Origin: Loxodes magnus
Taxonomy: Eukaryota; Ciliophora; Karyorelictea; Loxodida; Loxodidae
Direction of reading: 5' to 3'
NCBI GenBank assembly: GCA_946699065.1
Contig: CAMPDV010000325.1
Coordinates: 289,618 to 353,617 of the forward strand
DNA: 64,000 nucleotides
The position numbers were made by a program, and so were the translations under genes. Below are positions 1-11,916 of this stretch, one piece after another. The notes under the pieces were generated by a model, which saw only the letters and a program-made list of their open reading frames with translations, searched no databases and had not been told where the DNA came from. The number at the start of each line of letters is the position of its first letter. The first letter of the stretch is position 1.

Positions 1-2848
1 AGAAATAATCTTAGAAGTATAAATTATTTTAAAGCTATTTATAAAAATAAATTTATTATACATCTAAACATCCTATCTTTACTATTTTATTTTTTATTAC
101 TAAAGTTAAATTAGCTTTAATAAATTATTCTACATCTAATTATTGATGGAGGCTAAAAAATATTAAACATAAATAATTACATAAAAATGTTAATTTGATT
201 ATCTTAAATAAGTGATAATTATGAGATAAAGCTTCACTAAAATACTTATATTTAAATAAATTACAATTAATATTTATAAGATTTTAAGTAGATTTCTGAT
301 TTCTACATTTATAAAAATATCTTTATGGATTAATAGGAACTATGTATTTTTGCTTATTAAATATAAAATATTTCTATAAATTATTAATTTTTTAAAGTAT
401 AAATGAGTAAATCTCAATTATTCGGGAATAAAAATTAAAAAATAAAGTTCACAGTATATATTTATTATTATATTAATCTAAAATTAATATAATAATTAGT
501 GAGCGCTTAAATAGGATTGTATGGATAATTATTTATTTATTAAGAAGAATATTAATATTTAAATACTCTTACTAATTTGAACAGGTTAAATCGTTTAAAT
601 ATAAGAAAAATTAAAACATAGTGATAATATAAAGTTTTATCATCACAATAATACTTAAATAGAAATTTAGATTTAACCTATCACTGTAGATAATTAAAAA
701 AAAAGAAAATAGATAATATTATAAGTATCTGATATTAAATAAACATATATAAATATAAAATATAATATAAGTAATTTAATAGTAAATATGTGTTTATTAA
801 GCTATTATTAAAATAATAGAGAAGCTTAATTATTAGTTAATTTCAATATATACATTTATCTAAGGATATCTCTCAAGTGCTATTTAATAGTAAATGAAGT
901 CATTTATATTATAATTGTATATAGCAATATATAAATAAAAGTTTATTATTAAGAAAATAGATTTTATTAGATATATGTTTATTAATATTATAAGCATAAG
1001 GCATTTATTTAATAACTTATAATTCTATTGATTATTAAATAATAATTAATAAATCCTTAAGTTTTGCATCAATCAAATAGCATTAGCTATTTATATTTCT
1101 TTATTTATATTTATTTAGCTTTTATAATTTAGTTAGTTTATGATTGCTTATTTTCTATTAATTTTCAGATAAAATAATTTATCAAAAAATGATTTAATCT
1201 TATAGAATGATATTCAAGAATAAAACTAAAGGAAAAAATTTTAATATGTTTAAGATATATTATTAGTATATTCCCTAGCTTAATTATTAATCAGAAAATT
1301 TATAATGGGAGATATTAAAGGATTTGAATGCTAGTATTTAGTCAAAATTAACAATTTTAATTTTTTAAATAAATAAATAATTATCTATATGATCCTTAAT
1401 TTAAAATTAATAATAAAAGTTATTATTTCCTTATTAATTTTAGCTCTCTTATAAACAAAAATTTTAAAGAAGTTAAATACTAAAACATGATTTTATAAGT
1501 TTAAGTTTCATTCTTTAAAGATTTTACCTAAATTAATTAATTTTGGAGATGCGATAAGATTAAAAAATTCCATTTTAAAGTGTATTACTAAGAGAATAAA
1601 ATCTATTTATTTTTTATTGCGTATTCACTCTAGGCTATATTTTTTAAGTCTAAAAATAAGTTAAAACAAATATTTGATAAAAATCCTTTTTATCATGATA
1701 TAAGTTTAGCCTAAAATATACAAATAAAGGAATGAAATTCTTCAAATATACTTAAAAATGATTCTTAAAAAATGATTCTACTTTAACTCTAGCATTAATT
1801 TAACTTAAGGTCTGTTTAATCTTTGTAAAATTATTGTTAGAGTAGCTTAAGACAGATACTTATTCTTTTAAAATTTGATATAGACATTAAAATAGATAAA
1901 CATTTAATTTTTCATATCTTTCTTAACTTATATAGATATAAAGTTTATTGTATAACTTAACTTTCTTTAACAAAAATAAAAAACTTAAATAAAATCTTAA
2001 GATAAGTATTATTATAAAATACAGTTCACAGTGAAATATCATAATATAATTTATTTCTTAAAATAAAATCTAAGATAAATTTTATTACAACTGTTTATTA
2101 TAGCTTTGAAACAAATTAAGATCCCTTAAATTTAGATTTTATTTAGTACAATTTATAAAATTGAATTTAGGATTTAGATAATAACTATTAATTTAATTTA
2201 AGGGTAAAATTAAAGATTAAGAAAATAAACTAAATATCTTAGACTTTAAGATTTAATCTATTAAAAATTAAAAGAAATATATATGCATTCTCAATGCAGC
2301 TTTTTAACTTTTAATTGAATTATAATTATATAACTTAAAATTGATTGATTTAGAAGCTATGAATTATAAGTCTTATCTTTAATTTACACTAATATTTTAT
2401 GCTTGTATTTATTTTTCTATTTAAGTCTAATTAATGTTTTAGATATATGAATCTATTAACACTTCTTTCACTTTATTTTATTTATATGTGAAGAACTTTA
2501 GAAAGTAAATAAAACTTAAATTTTTTGATTATTTTATTATTAATTTTTTAAATTAAATTACATTTTAGTTAAAATATTTAACTAGATAAAAAATTCTATT
2601 GTATAAGCAGACAGACTTACAATATCATAATTTATAAATATAAGCAAAATAAATAGTTTTAACTAGAAATTTAATGAAAATATCAATTACTATTTTAATA
2701 AGTGATTATGGATTAATAGTCAGATAAAGGAAATATTCAATTATTAAATTAACTTATGATTCAAAACTTTTGGAGTGATTGTATTAGTTACTAGTTAATC
2801 ATTTATCTTTCTCTTTTTAAGTTGATGTTGAGAATCTAAAAAAGTTAA
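1..2848. other. AT-rich stretch without a recognisable gene
   Basis: Nothing here reads as a convincing gene on either strand, even with TAA and TAG taken as glutamine. Runs of A and T and short TAAATA-like words dominate. I found no copy of the large repeat unit seen from 10.7 kb onward and no retroposon. It may be germline-limited spacer or a macronuclear-destined intergenic region; the sequence alone does not say which. Confidence 0.5.
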
Positions 2849-2919
2849 TGCCTTATGGTGTAACTAAAGCACTTTGGACTTTAAATCCAGCAATCCGAGT
2901 TCGATTTTTGGTGAGGCAA
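2849..2919 (+). tRNA. tRNA-Gln (anticodon UUA), or close relic
   Basis: The 71 bases fold as a cloverleaf. The acceptor stem is TGCCTTA/TGAGGCA with discriminator A. The D stem is GTGT/GCAC around a 7-base loop. The anticodon stem is TTGGA/TCCAG with loop CTTTAAA, and the T stem is CCGAG/TTTGG with loop TTCGATT. The anticodon is UUA, which reads UAA, a glutamine codon in Tetrahymena-type ciliates. From memory, the stretch from the D stem through the anticodon arm resembles eukaryotic tRNA-Gln. A TTTT run directly after the gene fits a Pol III terminator. The D loop lacks the usual GG pair and the acceptor starts with U1-A72, so it may be a diverged or inactive copy. The alternative is a pseudo-tRNA. 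Confidence 0.7.
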
Positions 2920-2923
2920 TTTT

Positions 2924-5900
2924 GATAAAACTAAAGAATTTCTTAACTATATCCACTTTATTTATTTAGTTTGCTATATTTAAGTATTAAATTTGAATTA
3001 TTAGTATAATGATGAATAAAATATATCTGAATTTAAACATTTATATAATTTTTAATTTTAAAGAAAACTTATATATAAAATTTTAATTATTGAGCATATA
3101 AGATTTAATTTTTCGTTAGTTTTCAATGTTATATATAAAATTTTTGAATTTGAAAGTTTGAAATACCCAAATTAAAAAATTTAAGGAAGAAAAGAAAACA
3201 TAAAAAGATATTTAAAATTAATAAAAAATTATGCAGACTAGATGTTTATCTAATTGATTTAAGCCAAAAATGGTTATTTTGTATAAATAATAAAATTATT
3301 TAAAATTTCAAGGTTTTTTTTTGGTTATTCAAAATTATATTAGAAAGTGGAAAAAAATATAAAATACGAATGATTTATAAATTAAGTTTGAAAGCATATA
3401 AATTGGTTTAATTTATCAAAATAAAATTAAATAAAATTAAAGATTTTCATATTTCTCTTTTATTTTTAATTGTAGCCATGCAAGAAATAAAAACTAGAAA
3501 TAGAACTAAGTAAGTAAATAAATCTAAGTTTTTTAATTGAGATTTCTTATTTAAGACTTAATTTACTCTTTGACTTTATCCTCATTTTAATTTTATTCTA
3601 CTTTTTCCAAGATACTAAACATTTAATTACTCCGTCCTCAGTCTTTGCTGTCTTTCTTACTCATAATTTCTAAAATTTACTCTGGAATATCATTTTCCTT
3701 TTAAATTCTGAAATAAAAAAAACTTCAATAAGCATCTGAAGAATCCAGTTTAAATACTTGAAGCATTAGAAACGATCTAAAAGATAAATAACTCAACTTT
3801 ATACTTTGGAAACAAAAAAATTGATATCATAATCAAGCATAAGACATTAGAAAATACAATCTAGCTTAAGATATCACAATAATAAAATAAATTGAATTTC
3901 GTTATTATTAATAAAATAAGATGTTGCTATACCATTATGACTACGTAAGACAATCTAAAATTATTTATTACTTAGATTAATAATTCTTTTTGTCTATTAT
4001 ATATTTAATAGCAAAAGATGTTCCTATCTAATAATTATTAAACAGCTAAAATTAATAAATATTAATAAATCTTCCAAGAATTTATTTATGATAATTTATC
4101 TTATTTATTTTATCATATATGCTTATATCTCCATTAAATTATTATAAATAGAATTGAGTTTGAAAGGTAATTATTTAGATTTATTTTTAAATTTTAAATA
4201 TAATTAAGTAGAAACTTATTCTTTATTATAAGTAGATTCTTAAAACTAAACTAGATTTAAATAGTCAAGCCAGATCCTTTCAGCAAAAAAAATACGAATA
4301 TCTTTGTAAATATGAAATAGAAAGATCTATTATTCTAATTAAAATATCTAAATTCTTTTAATCAATTCAATTTTATTTGTGTTGCTCCAGTTTTGAACTT
4401 TAAATGTCTCAATAGATTTTTTAACATTTTTTCCTATTTCTAGTTGATTTATTTTCCTCATCTAACTAAAGCATCATTTTAATAAATAAATTCTTCATTT
4501 ATATTTCTATTTTTACATAATTAATAGAATTAAGATAAAAAAACTTGCAATTATAAATAAGCTAACTTTGCTTTTTGTTACCAGTTTACAATTAATATCC
4601 TTTAATTTGTGACTGATAAATAGATTTCTTAAGTTGTTTAAAAGTTTATATTGTTCTAAATCTATTATCTACCATGTTCTAATTATTTTTCTTATAAATC
4701 TAATTTATTCTTTAGTTTAACTCAATTACTTAAATAAGTTATTAATTATAGATGTAGTTATGTTCATTTTTACTCTTAAATATTTATCTTGGTATCTTAG
4801 AATGTTTTATATTTTTTTCTATATAAAACTTATTCTAAACCTTTTTATCTTCTTTAATAAATTTGATATTTTTAAAAAATAAATATAAAAGATATTTCTA
4901 ATTTAGTATACCTTAAAGTTTATTTTAGTGATTTATTGCTATTTAAAAATGCAGCATAAACTCATTAAGTTTTTCTAAATTTGATATTCTAGCTTCTTCA
5001 TATTTCTTAAAGTTTATAATATCAAGGAATTAAAAATAAGAAATATTTATAGTTTCGTTAATAAATAAAGTTATGGATATGATAAAAAGAGCTTTTTTCT
5101 TAAAGGAATAAGCAGAAAGAATTTTATACTATAATTTAAGGGAAAGACCTTTTATATAAGCTTAAGAACTATTTTATTCTTTTTATGATTTTTTATTGAG
5201 TAATTTTAGAAAAATTCCATATTTTATTCAAAATAAAAAAATAGCTAAACAAAAGAAGAAAAGATTTAAAGAATAAAGATAGTAGAAAAGCAAAAAAGTA
5301 AAAATAATAATTTATCCATTCTAAAGACTTAAATTATAAATTTCTAAGTATTATGATCTTATAAAATATTAAGATTCTTTGTCGATTTTTTTAGACTTTT
5401 TGACTTTGCTAATTGTTCTATTCATTTTATCTTAAAAAAATTTTTGAGTTTTGTTTCTTACAATTTTACTATTAAATTAGAGTTTGTTTTATCTGTTGCT
5501 CATCTTGTCTATAATTTTATTTCATTTCGTGAATATTTTATAAATTATTTTAGTTGTAGGAAAGATCATAAAAATAATTTTTAAGATAAATAAAAAACTA
5601 AATATGTAATAAGCTTTAAATCTTAAAGCATATAAAAGCAGATAAAACTTAATAAAACAAATCTTATTTTTAATGAACTTAAAGTTTAATACTCTTTATT
5701 TAGGTTTCTACTATTTTAATTTTTTTAAAAGTTCGAAGATAAAAATGTAAATTGCTTTAGGAATATATTAATAAATTATTGTAGAATGAATGCAAATACT
5801 ATTATTTTAATAACTCATGCTTAAACTTAATTATAAATATAATTCTAATTTTAATATTCTATCTTAAAACAATGAGATAATAACAAATTTTATTTAAATT

Positions 5901-8760
5901 TTAGTATTTCTTGCTATATAATTTGATAAAAGTTTAAAATACTTTTTAAACTAATTAAAAATAATCATTAAGTGTAGTTGAGCTATTTAATTAGAATAAA
6001 AGCTTTTATAAGAAAAATTAATTAAAGGAGCTATTTAGTTATATAACTATTATTTGATTTAGTTTATTGTGAAAGATCAGAAGTTTATCCTCAAATTATT
6101 AAATTTATTACTTTCTTAAAATCTCGAAAGAATCGTAAGTAATCGACAATATGCATTATATCATCTAGTTTCTTTTAAAACAATAAATTAGATTTAAATT
6201 TTCTAAATATTACGTTCTTTTCTAAATCTGAAACTTAATTAGTTAATTATTTTTCTTTATATCATCAAAACAATGAGTTTAATTAGATATTTCTATATAT
6301 GACATTACATCTAGCCTAGTTAAAAATAAAAAAGGTATAGTGGAATCAATAAATATTAAGGTATTATACTTTAATTTCTAAATTTTAAGAATTAAAATAT
6401 TTTTAAAGTATTCAAAAAATTAGAAAATATTTAGTTTAAAAATAATATTTTTCTATCAATAAATAAATTAAATCATATTAAAAGTTCGTTCTTGATCATT
6501 TTCACTGACTAAGAAATAATCATTTGATTTTATATTAAAAGCTTTAGCTTTAAAATTTCTAAGTCATTTATATGGAATTTTTATCTATTTATTTTCTATC
6601 TTAGATAATAATTTTAATGCTTTAAATAATAGAAAAATTGAATAGTTTTTATAATAACTTTAAATGTAAAAGATAAATGTGATTTAACAATAAAGCTGCT
6701 AAAAAAGAAAAGAATTTGATTTATATAAGGCATTCTAAATTGAGTGGAATGAACAATATATATTATTATATTAAGAGAAACTATTCCAAATAAAAATGCA
6801 AAATATTAAGATTTCATACTATTGACAAGATGAATTTTTTATATCTTATTACATTTTGGCAAATACTTTATATTAAAAAAATATTTTATTTGAAAAGCCT
6901 GGGAGATGCTTAGTAGTCAGCTTAATTTAATTTGAAATTATTAAATTTTTATAACTTTACCTATTATTTTAAACTAAAATTTATTATATTCTTTTTTGGG
7001 ATGAGTTAATAAGTGTTTGGCATTTATAAAATACAGTTGCAAGAATATTCATTAAAATTATTTTCTTATACCTTAACTTACTTCAATAACTAAATAACTT
7101 TAATATCTTCAGATTTGATATCAACTATCTTTTTATTCTAATACATCTAAGAAGGTTTAAATTAATATTAATAAAAGCTTTCAATTAGAACAAATATAAA
7201 ATTAAAGTGCTAAATTAAAAAAATGAATTATAACAATTTTTTCATAATAATTTAATAAATATACAAAGTAAATATACTCATAATTCTATATTTTTAAGTT
7301 TGATATATGAAAGATTTATTTTTATCGATGTTAAGTTTTAAAAAGCTTTTTAATTTAAAAGATTAGATTATTTATTTTCAAAGGTATTCTAAAAATTAAT
7401 ATTGTTAAATTTATTTAAGTTAGTTACTAATTTTCAGTCTTATTTATTGCTTCTATCTTTGACTTTTAGCTTATTTTTAATCAGGATATTTTTTAAATGA
7501 TTGTTTATTGAATTTTTTTAATTATATAAATATAAAAAATTTCTAAATTAAGTTAGAATTATAAAATGTATGATCTAAAAATTATATTATTTTATATTAA
7601 AATTGTTTATACACTCTTTTCAAAAGCACAAGTTAATCCTAATTTAATGCTTCTTGTTACATTTATTGAGTAAAAGGTTTGTGCTTATATATTTTTTCTT
7701 TAGAAATGCTTTAAATCCACTTTCTTTTTTACACTTAAAAATAATTTTAAAATAAATGCTTTTTCTTGTTTCTTAATTGATTCAAATATTTATAATTGAG
7801 TTTGTAGTCTAATAAAATGGACAGAATGATAATAAATTTGAAATAATTTAAAATTAACTTAAATTATATTAATTAGGTGAACTCTGTTTAGCTGTGATTA
7901 AATAAATAAAATATTTCTTTAATAAAATTATTTTCTAAATGAAGACTATTTAATTTAATTTTTTTAATTTCTAGATTTTATAAATTATATATCTTTTACT
8001 ATTAAAATTATTTACGCTTTAATAGTAAAAATTAGTTTTTATTAATTGAGGCAAAATGATGAATCAAATCATAAATCTTAGTTTTTCTTGACTCTAACCA
8101 TTTTTTATATGAAATTAAATAACTAAAAGAATTTTTTATTTAGATGTTTTTAATAATTTTCATAATGCATTAATTTAATTTTTATTTTTGAGTTAATAGC
8201 ATTTTCCTTAGGCTTTTTAATATATTTTTTTAAACTAAATTAAATTATTCTCAAATCAAATCTATTTAAGTAAATTTTTTAAAATCATTCAAATAACTTG
8301 GAAAAGACAAACAAGCTAAAATTCCTAAAATTTTTATTAAAATAAACTATTTTATAGTAAATTATGATAATTTATTATTTTATTTAAAATTTAAAAATGA
8401 TAAAAATATTTTTTTATCTGATTAAAAATCTTTAAATTAAGAAATAAAAAGGCTAATTAAATTTAGCATCTCAGCTCAATTGTTAATAAAATTTTAATTT
8501 AGCCTTTTTTTATTCTGATATTAATAAAATAATTTTACTTAATATTTTAACTAAATTTATGGGTGTAAATTATTTTCTTTTTAAACTTTTTAATTTATAA
8601 ATTTACTTTTTTAATTAAATAAAATTTTAGTTATAAATTAACTTTTATTGTTTCTTTTTAATTTTTAATTAATTTTTATTATACTAGTAAACTTTATGAC
8701 TTTTCTTTAAGATTGTAATCAAAATAAAAAGATTTTTATTATTTAATTTCAAAAATTAAC
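2924..8760. other. AT-rich stretch, no supported gene
   Basis: No retroposon, large-unit repeat or structured RNA was recognised. One frame open under the ciliate code runs 5073-5447 (+), 124 codons. It has a Lys/Arg/Gln-rich body and a hydrophobic C-terminal stretch (LSIFLDFLTLLIVLFILS). With TGA as the only stop, frames of this size arise readily by chance in such DNA. I therefore record it only as a weak candidate exon. Confidence 0.4.
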
Positions 8761-8771
8761 TTAAATGAAAC

Positions 8772-9487
8772 ATAAAAAAATGGTTGAAGGTTTCAAGTCA
8801 AGCTTCTATACTACCTCTTCCCATTCCAAAAAGCAAGGGAGGAAGCTAGAAACCAAGTCTTAATAATCTTAACTCTCTTCTCTATCACAACCTTAACCAA
8901 TACTGAACTAACAACTTGGAATCTAACAAAACGAACGAAAGCCAAACTTGAAAAATATACACACGGAAACTCCAACCTCAAGCGAGAAACCGAGGAAACA
9001 GATGAAGTCTGTTCTCCAACAGGAGGTATCAGAGTTCCACCCTTCTGGCCAGATGAGCATGGAGTAGCTCATCAAAGTGGTACTGAACCTCCAGGAAGAG
9101 GTCAAGAGATTGAAGAAGGACAATGATATGCTGATGGCAAAGATAGAACTAGCAGAAGGAATAGAGTCAAGATTTATATCCTAGGAAAGAGATCTTAATG
9201 CCTTTTGAAATATCTCACAAAGTCAGACTAACGAATCCTAAAATTAGCTTTAGAAACAGAATGAACTGGATAACAAACTCGGAAAAGTAGAAGAGAAATA
9301 GTAAACTTTTAAGAAAGAGTAAAGCGAAACTGGAGCTATACAAATGGAAATCGAAGCCTATAAAGAGCAAAAAAATCAAGGAAAATAATTAAAAATAATT
9401 AAAAATAAAAAATAAATGTTTCTGCTGTGGAAGCGTATGACATTTTTATCGGAAGTGTTAGAAATTCTAATAGAAATAAAAAAAATA
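8772..9487 (+). mobile_element. R1: zinc-knuckle retroposon, subfamily B
   Basis: The ORF starts at ATG 8780, right after an A-run, as in the sister copy R8. It reads MVEGFKSSFYTTSS at the N-terminus, then a Gln/Ser-rich linker, the segment PSGQMSMEQLIKVVLNLQEE, and a Lys/Glu-rich coiled coil. A CCHC knuckle lies at 9417-9458 (spacing C-x2-C-x4-H-x4-C), in a different frame from the start, so a frame change lies between. TGA codons occur at 9206 (where R8 has TGG) and at 9438, just before the knuckle His. The usual 3' tail is missing because R2 and R3 abut it. The protein is the kind of nucleic-acid chaperone found as LINE ORF1 or gag; no polymerase is present. Confidence 0.7.
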
Positions 9488-9505
9488 TTGAATAAGATTT
9501 AATAA

Positions 9506-10335
9506 TAATAATAATAGTAAACTAAAAGTAATTAAAGTTTAGCATTCCCTGGATTTTCAACCAGGTTTTTGCTACCATTTTTTTAGCGTGGATGGATACC
9601 ACGCCATTTTTTTATGTGGATGGAACCACAGAGGATCTTCTGTCTTTTATGTGAATAGTTTTCTCTTGTAAATCCCTGTTTAGGTTATTCAGAGTCTGCT
9701 GAGTATGCTTAACGTTCTTTATTGTTCTTTTATCTAAATTTATCTTCACTAATCGCAATTTTGTAATAAGTGTCACTTTGATTTGCAATAATAGCATTGT
9801 TTGCCTTGTTTTTTCTTGAATCTCTTCAGAAATACTTTTTTTTCAAGTTAATCGATTCTTTTGATTAAATCTATATTAATCTTTTAGTCATTCTATTTTT
9901 CTTAAACGTTTGCTTATGTAGAAACATTTTCGATAATCATATTTTGTTCTTGCTTAAAATTCGATTGAGATTATTCATATAGTTACTATTCCGTGACTAG
10001 ATTATTCTAAATCAATTATCGTCTAATTATTAGAAGCTCGTTATTTTAATCTTCGATAGTATTCATTAGTTCTCTTATTTTTTCCCCTTGGTTGTAAATT
10101 GTTTCCTAATAATTTTGTATTATTGTTTTCATTTGGTCAAGCTATATTTATATTTCGGATTATTTTTATACCTTTACTGGATTCGATTCTATTGTTCCGA
10201 TTATGATTTTTCCTTCAGAGGAGGAACTTGATTTATCTTCTTGTTGTTGTTGTCTCTGCATTTGTTTCGCAGCTTTCCTTTTTGCGTTCTTAATTTGGTT
10301 TTTGGAAAGGCGAATAGATTATTCCATTTTTTTTT
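9506..10335 (-). mobile_element. R2: full-length zinc-knuckle retroposon, subfamily A
   Basis: The ORF begins at ATG 10327 (minus strand), a few bases inside the element, and keeps one frame for about 270 codons to the tail. It has a basic start (MEQSIRLSKNQIKNAKRKAA), a Gln/Ser-rich linker, a coiled coil containing NQGEKIRELMNTIEDQNNEL, the knuckle CYYCKSK-TGA-HLLQNC, a motif RL-TGA-ITQTGIYKRK, and a C-terminal repeat of W-[FY]-x-P type. In-frame TGA lies at 9773-9775, 9746-9748, 9689-9691 and 9557-9559. Two GTGG/CCAC hairpins and a (TTA)n tail close the 3' end. The element is flanked by the 18-bp direct repeat TTGAATAAGATTTAATAA (9488-9505 and 10336-10353), a target-site duplication. It looks like the youngest insertion in this cluster. 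Confidence 0.8.
9586..9629 (-). repeat. Tandem 3' hairpins of R2
   Basis: Two hairpins lie next to each other. One has stem GCGTGG/CCACGC with a 7-base loop (9586-9604). The other has stem GTGG/CCAC with a 6-base loop (9616-9629). Each is followed on the element strand by an A-run and ATGG. The same paired arrangement is seen in R3 and R4. It probably marks the 3' end recognised by a reverse transcriptase supplied in trans; this is inference from LINE biology. Confidence 0.6.
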
Positions 10336-10740
10336 TTGAATAAGATTTAATAAAACGAATAAATCAGCTTGAAAAAAAGTATTTTAGAAAAACCTTTGAA
10401 AAGATAAACCAAACAATGTTGGTATTGCAAGTCAAGATGACATTTATTGAAAAATTGTGGTGGCTGAAAATAATTATAATTAAAAGAACAATTAAGAACG
10501 TGAAAGACTCTTAATAGGCTATGAATTACTGAAGCCGGAGTCTATAAAAGAAAAATATTTGCTGGAAACTTGGAAGATTTTTAGTGGTTACCTCCCACTT
10601 AAAAAACTTGGTCGTGGTATCCATCCACGTTAAAAAAATGGCAGCAAGAAACTGGTTGAGATTCCAGGTATTACAAGACGTTTTAACTTTAAGTTCATTA
10701 TTATTATTATTATTAATTATGTTTTATGATCTTTCCTGTC
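10336..10740 (+). mobile_element. R3: 3' part of a subfamily A zinc-knuckle retroposon
   Basis: It begins inside the coiled coil (reads DLIKRINQLEKK in one frame), then carries the knuckle CWYCKSR-TGA-HLLKNC at 10417-10458. After that come the motif NRL-TGA-ITEAGVYKRK and the C-terminal WYPSTLKKWQQ, then two GTGG/CCAC hairpins (10583-10629) and a TTATTATTA tail near 10700. In the knuckle frame TGA occurs at 10438, 10465, 10501, 10522 and 10657. Four of these coincide with TGA in R2. R2 inserted at the left end of this fragment, as shown by the 18-bp duplication. The 5' part is absent, or replaced by R1. Confidence 0.7.
10584..10629 (+). repeat. Tandem 3' hairpins of R3
   Basis: GTGG/CCAC (arms 10584-10587 and 10595-10598) and CGTGG/CCACG (arms 10613-10617 and 10625-10629) each enclose exactly seven bases and are separated by an A-rich spacer. 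R4 has the same geometry with different loop sequences, which suggests that the fold is conserved as well as the coding sequence. Confidence 0.55.
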
Positions 10741-11080
10741 TTTTATTAGTATTTAATTTTAATTAATTTATAATTCTTAGAAGATAGAAAAATTATAAAT
10801 TTCCTAATATTTCAACAGATAAGAAAAAGCCTTCAATTATTCAATTGCTATATATCTTTATTTATAAACTGGAGATTTATCTAAATATTTACTAGTTAGG
10901 CTAAAATTTGCCTATTCCAAAGCCAAGTAAATAAAAGTTAGTTTAATAGGTCACTAAGCATGATTTAAGCATTATAATAAATTAAGCAGAAATAATTAAT
11001 AAATAAACATAATCCCTTTAAGTTTACATAAGTCAAACAATATAGTAAATTAAGATTTTACTCTTTGTTAAAAATATAAA

Positions 11081-11098
11081 ATAACTATATTAAGCTTA
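11081..11098. repeat. Left target-site duplication of R4
   Basis: ATAACTATATTAAGCTTA is repeated exactly at 11899-11916, at the other end of R4. The homologous place in unit F carries a single, slightly diverged copy, which is the expected pre-insertion state. Confidence 0.8.
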
Positions 11099-11899
11099 GA
11101 ATAAAAAAATGGAAATGGAATAGAATATTCGACTATCTAAAAATTAGGCAAGGAACGCAAGAAGAAGAGCTAACAAAGAACTAGAGAAGAAGTAGAAATA
11201 AATGGAATACTTATCAAGCTCCTATTCAGAAGGCAAAGCAATGGTTGGACAAGTTAATGAGAGCACTTCGCTTTCAATTGAAATGGAAAAGATGAAAAAA
11301 TTAATTTCTAAATATGAAGAAGAAACATATAATCAAGGAGAAAGAATTAGAGAGTTTATGAATAATATTAAGGATCAAAATAACGAACTATTAATTCTTA
11401 GGAAATAGCTTATATAAAACAATATTGTGACAGAGCATTAGCTCTATACTCAGTCTTAAAATAATTTCAAAGAAGGGGTAAATATGAGTATTGAAGTCCT
11501 CCCTTCTTAAGCAAAAGATTAAGAAATAAATATAGAATAAAATGTTGATAAAAGTTTAGTTAAAAGAATAGAACAAATAGAAAAATTAGTTTTGCCTTAG
11601 TTGAATAAAAAAAAATAGACAAAAAATTGTTGATGTTGTAGGTCGAAATATCACTTATTAAAAAATTTAAAAAAATAGAAGAAATAAAAACATGAAGGAT
11701 GTTAAACTAACTTTGAATAACCGACTCAGGAATTTATAAATAGAAATTATTTAGTGGTAACATGGAAAATTCATTGTGGTAGCCACCCACATTCAAAAAA
11801 GGCCGTGGTATACATCCACGTTAAAAAAAAGACGGAGCGAAATCGGTTGGAATCCCGAAGAACTCCAAAACTCTTAACATTTAGTTTTCATTATTATTA
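11099..11899 (+). mobile_element. R4: full-length zinc-knuckle retroposon, subfamily A
   Basis: The ORF starts at ATG 11109 after an A-run and reads MEMEQNIRLSKNQARNARRR, then a coiled coil (11202-11405 is open even in the standard code), a Gln/Asn-rich linker and a diverged knuckle at 11628-11669. There the first codons are C-TGA-C-C, where R3 has C-W-Y-C. Farther on comes QL-TGA-ITDSGIYKQK in another frame. Two hairpins with 7-base loops (11776-11790 and 11804-11820) and a TTATTATTAT tail end it. The 18-bp direct repeat ATAACTATATTAAGCTTA flanks it (11081-11098 and 11899-11916). Unit F shows the unoccupied site near 51964-51980. No polymerase is encoded. Confidence 0.8.
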
Positions 11900-11916
11900 T
11901 AACTATATTAAGCTTA

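Noticed and set aside
2900-8700. Many frames of 60-130 codons open under the ciliate code
   Set aside because: With TGA as sole stop in very AT-rich DNA such frames are common by chance. None showed a motif or a second copy.
8923-9123. 66-codon standard-code frame on the minus strand
   Set aside because: It is the antisense shadow of the R1 coiled-coil region. The equivalent frame at 28239-28442 is likewise the shadow of R8.
9417-10467. Selenocysteine reading of the recurrent TGA codons
   Set aside because: No SECIS-like fold with the conserved GA/AA core was recognised, and the TGA sites align with Trp or Tyr, not Cys.
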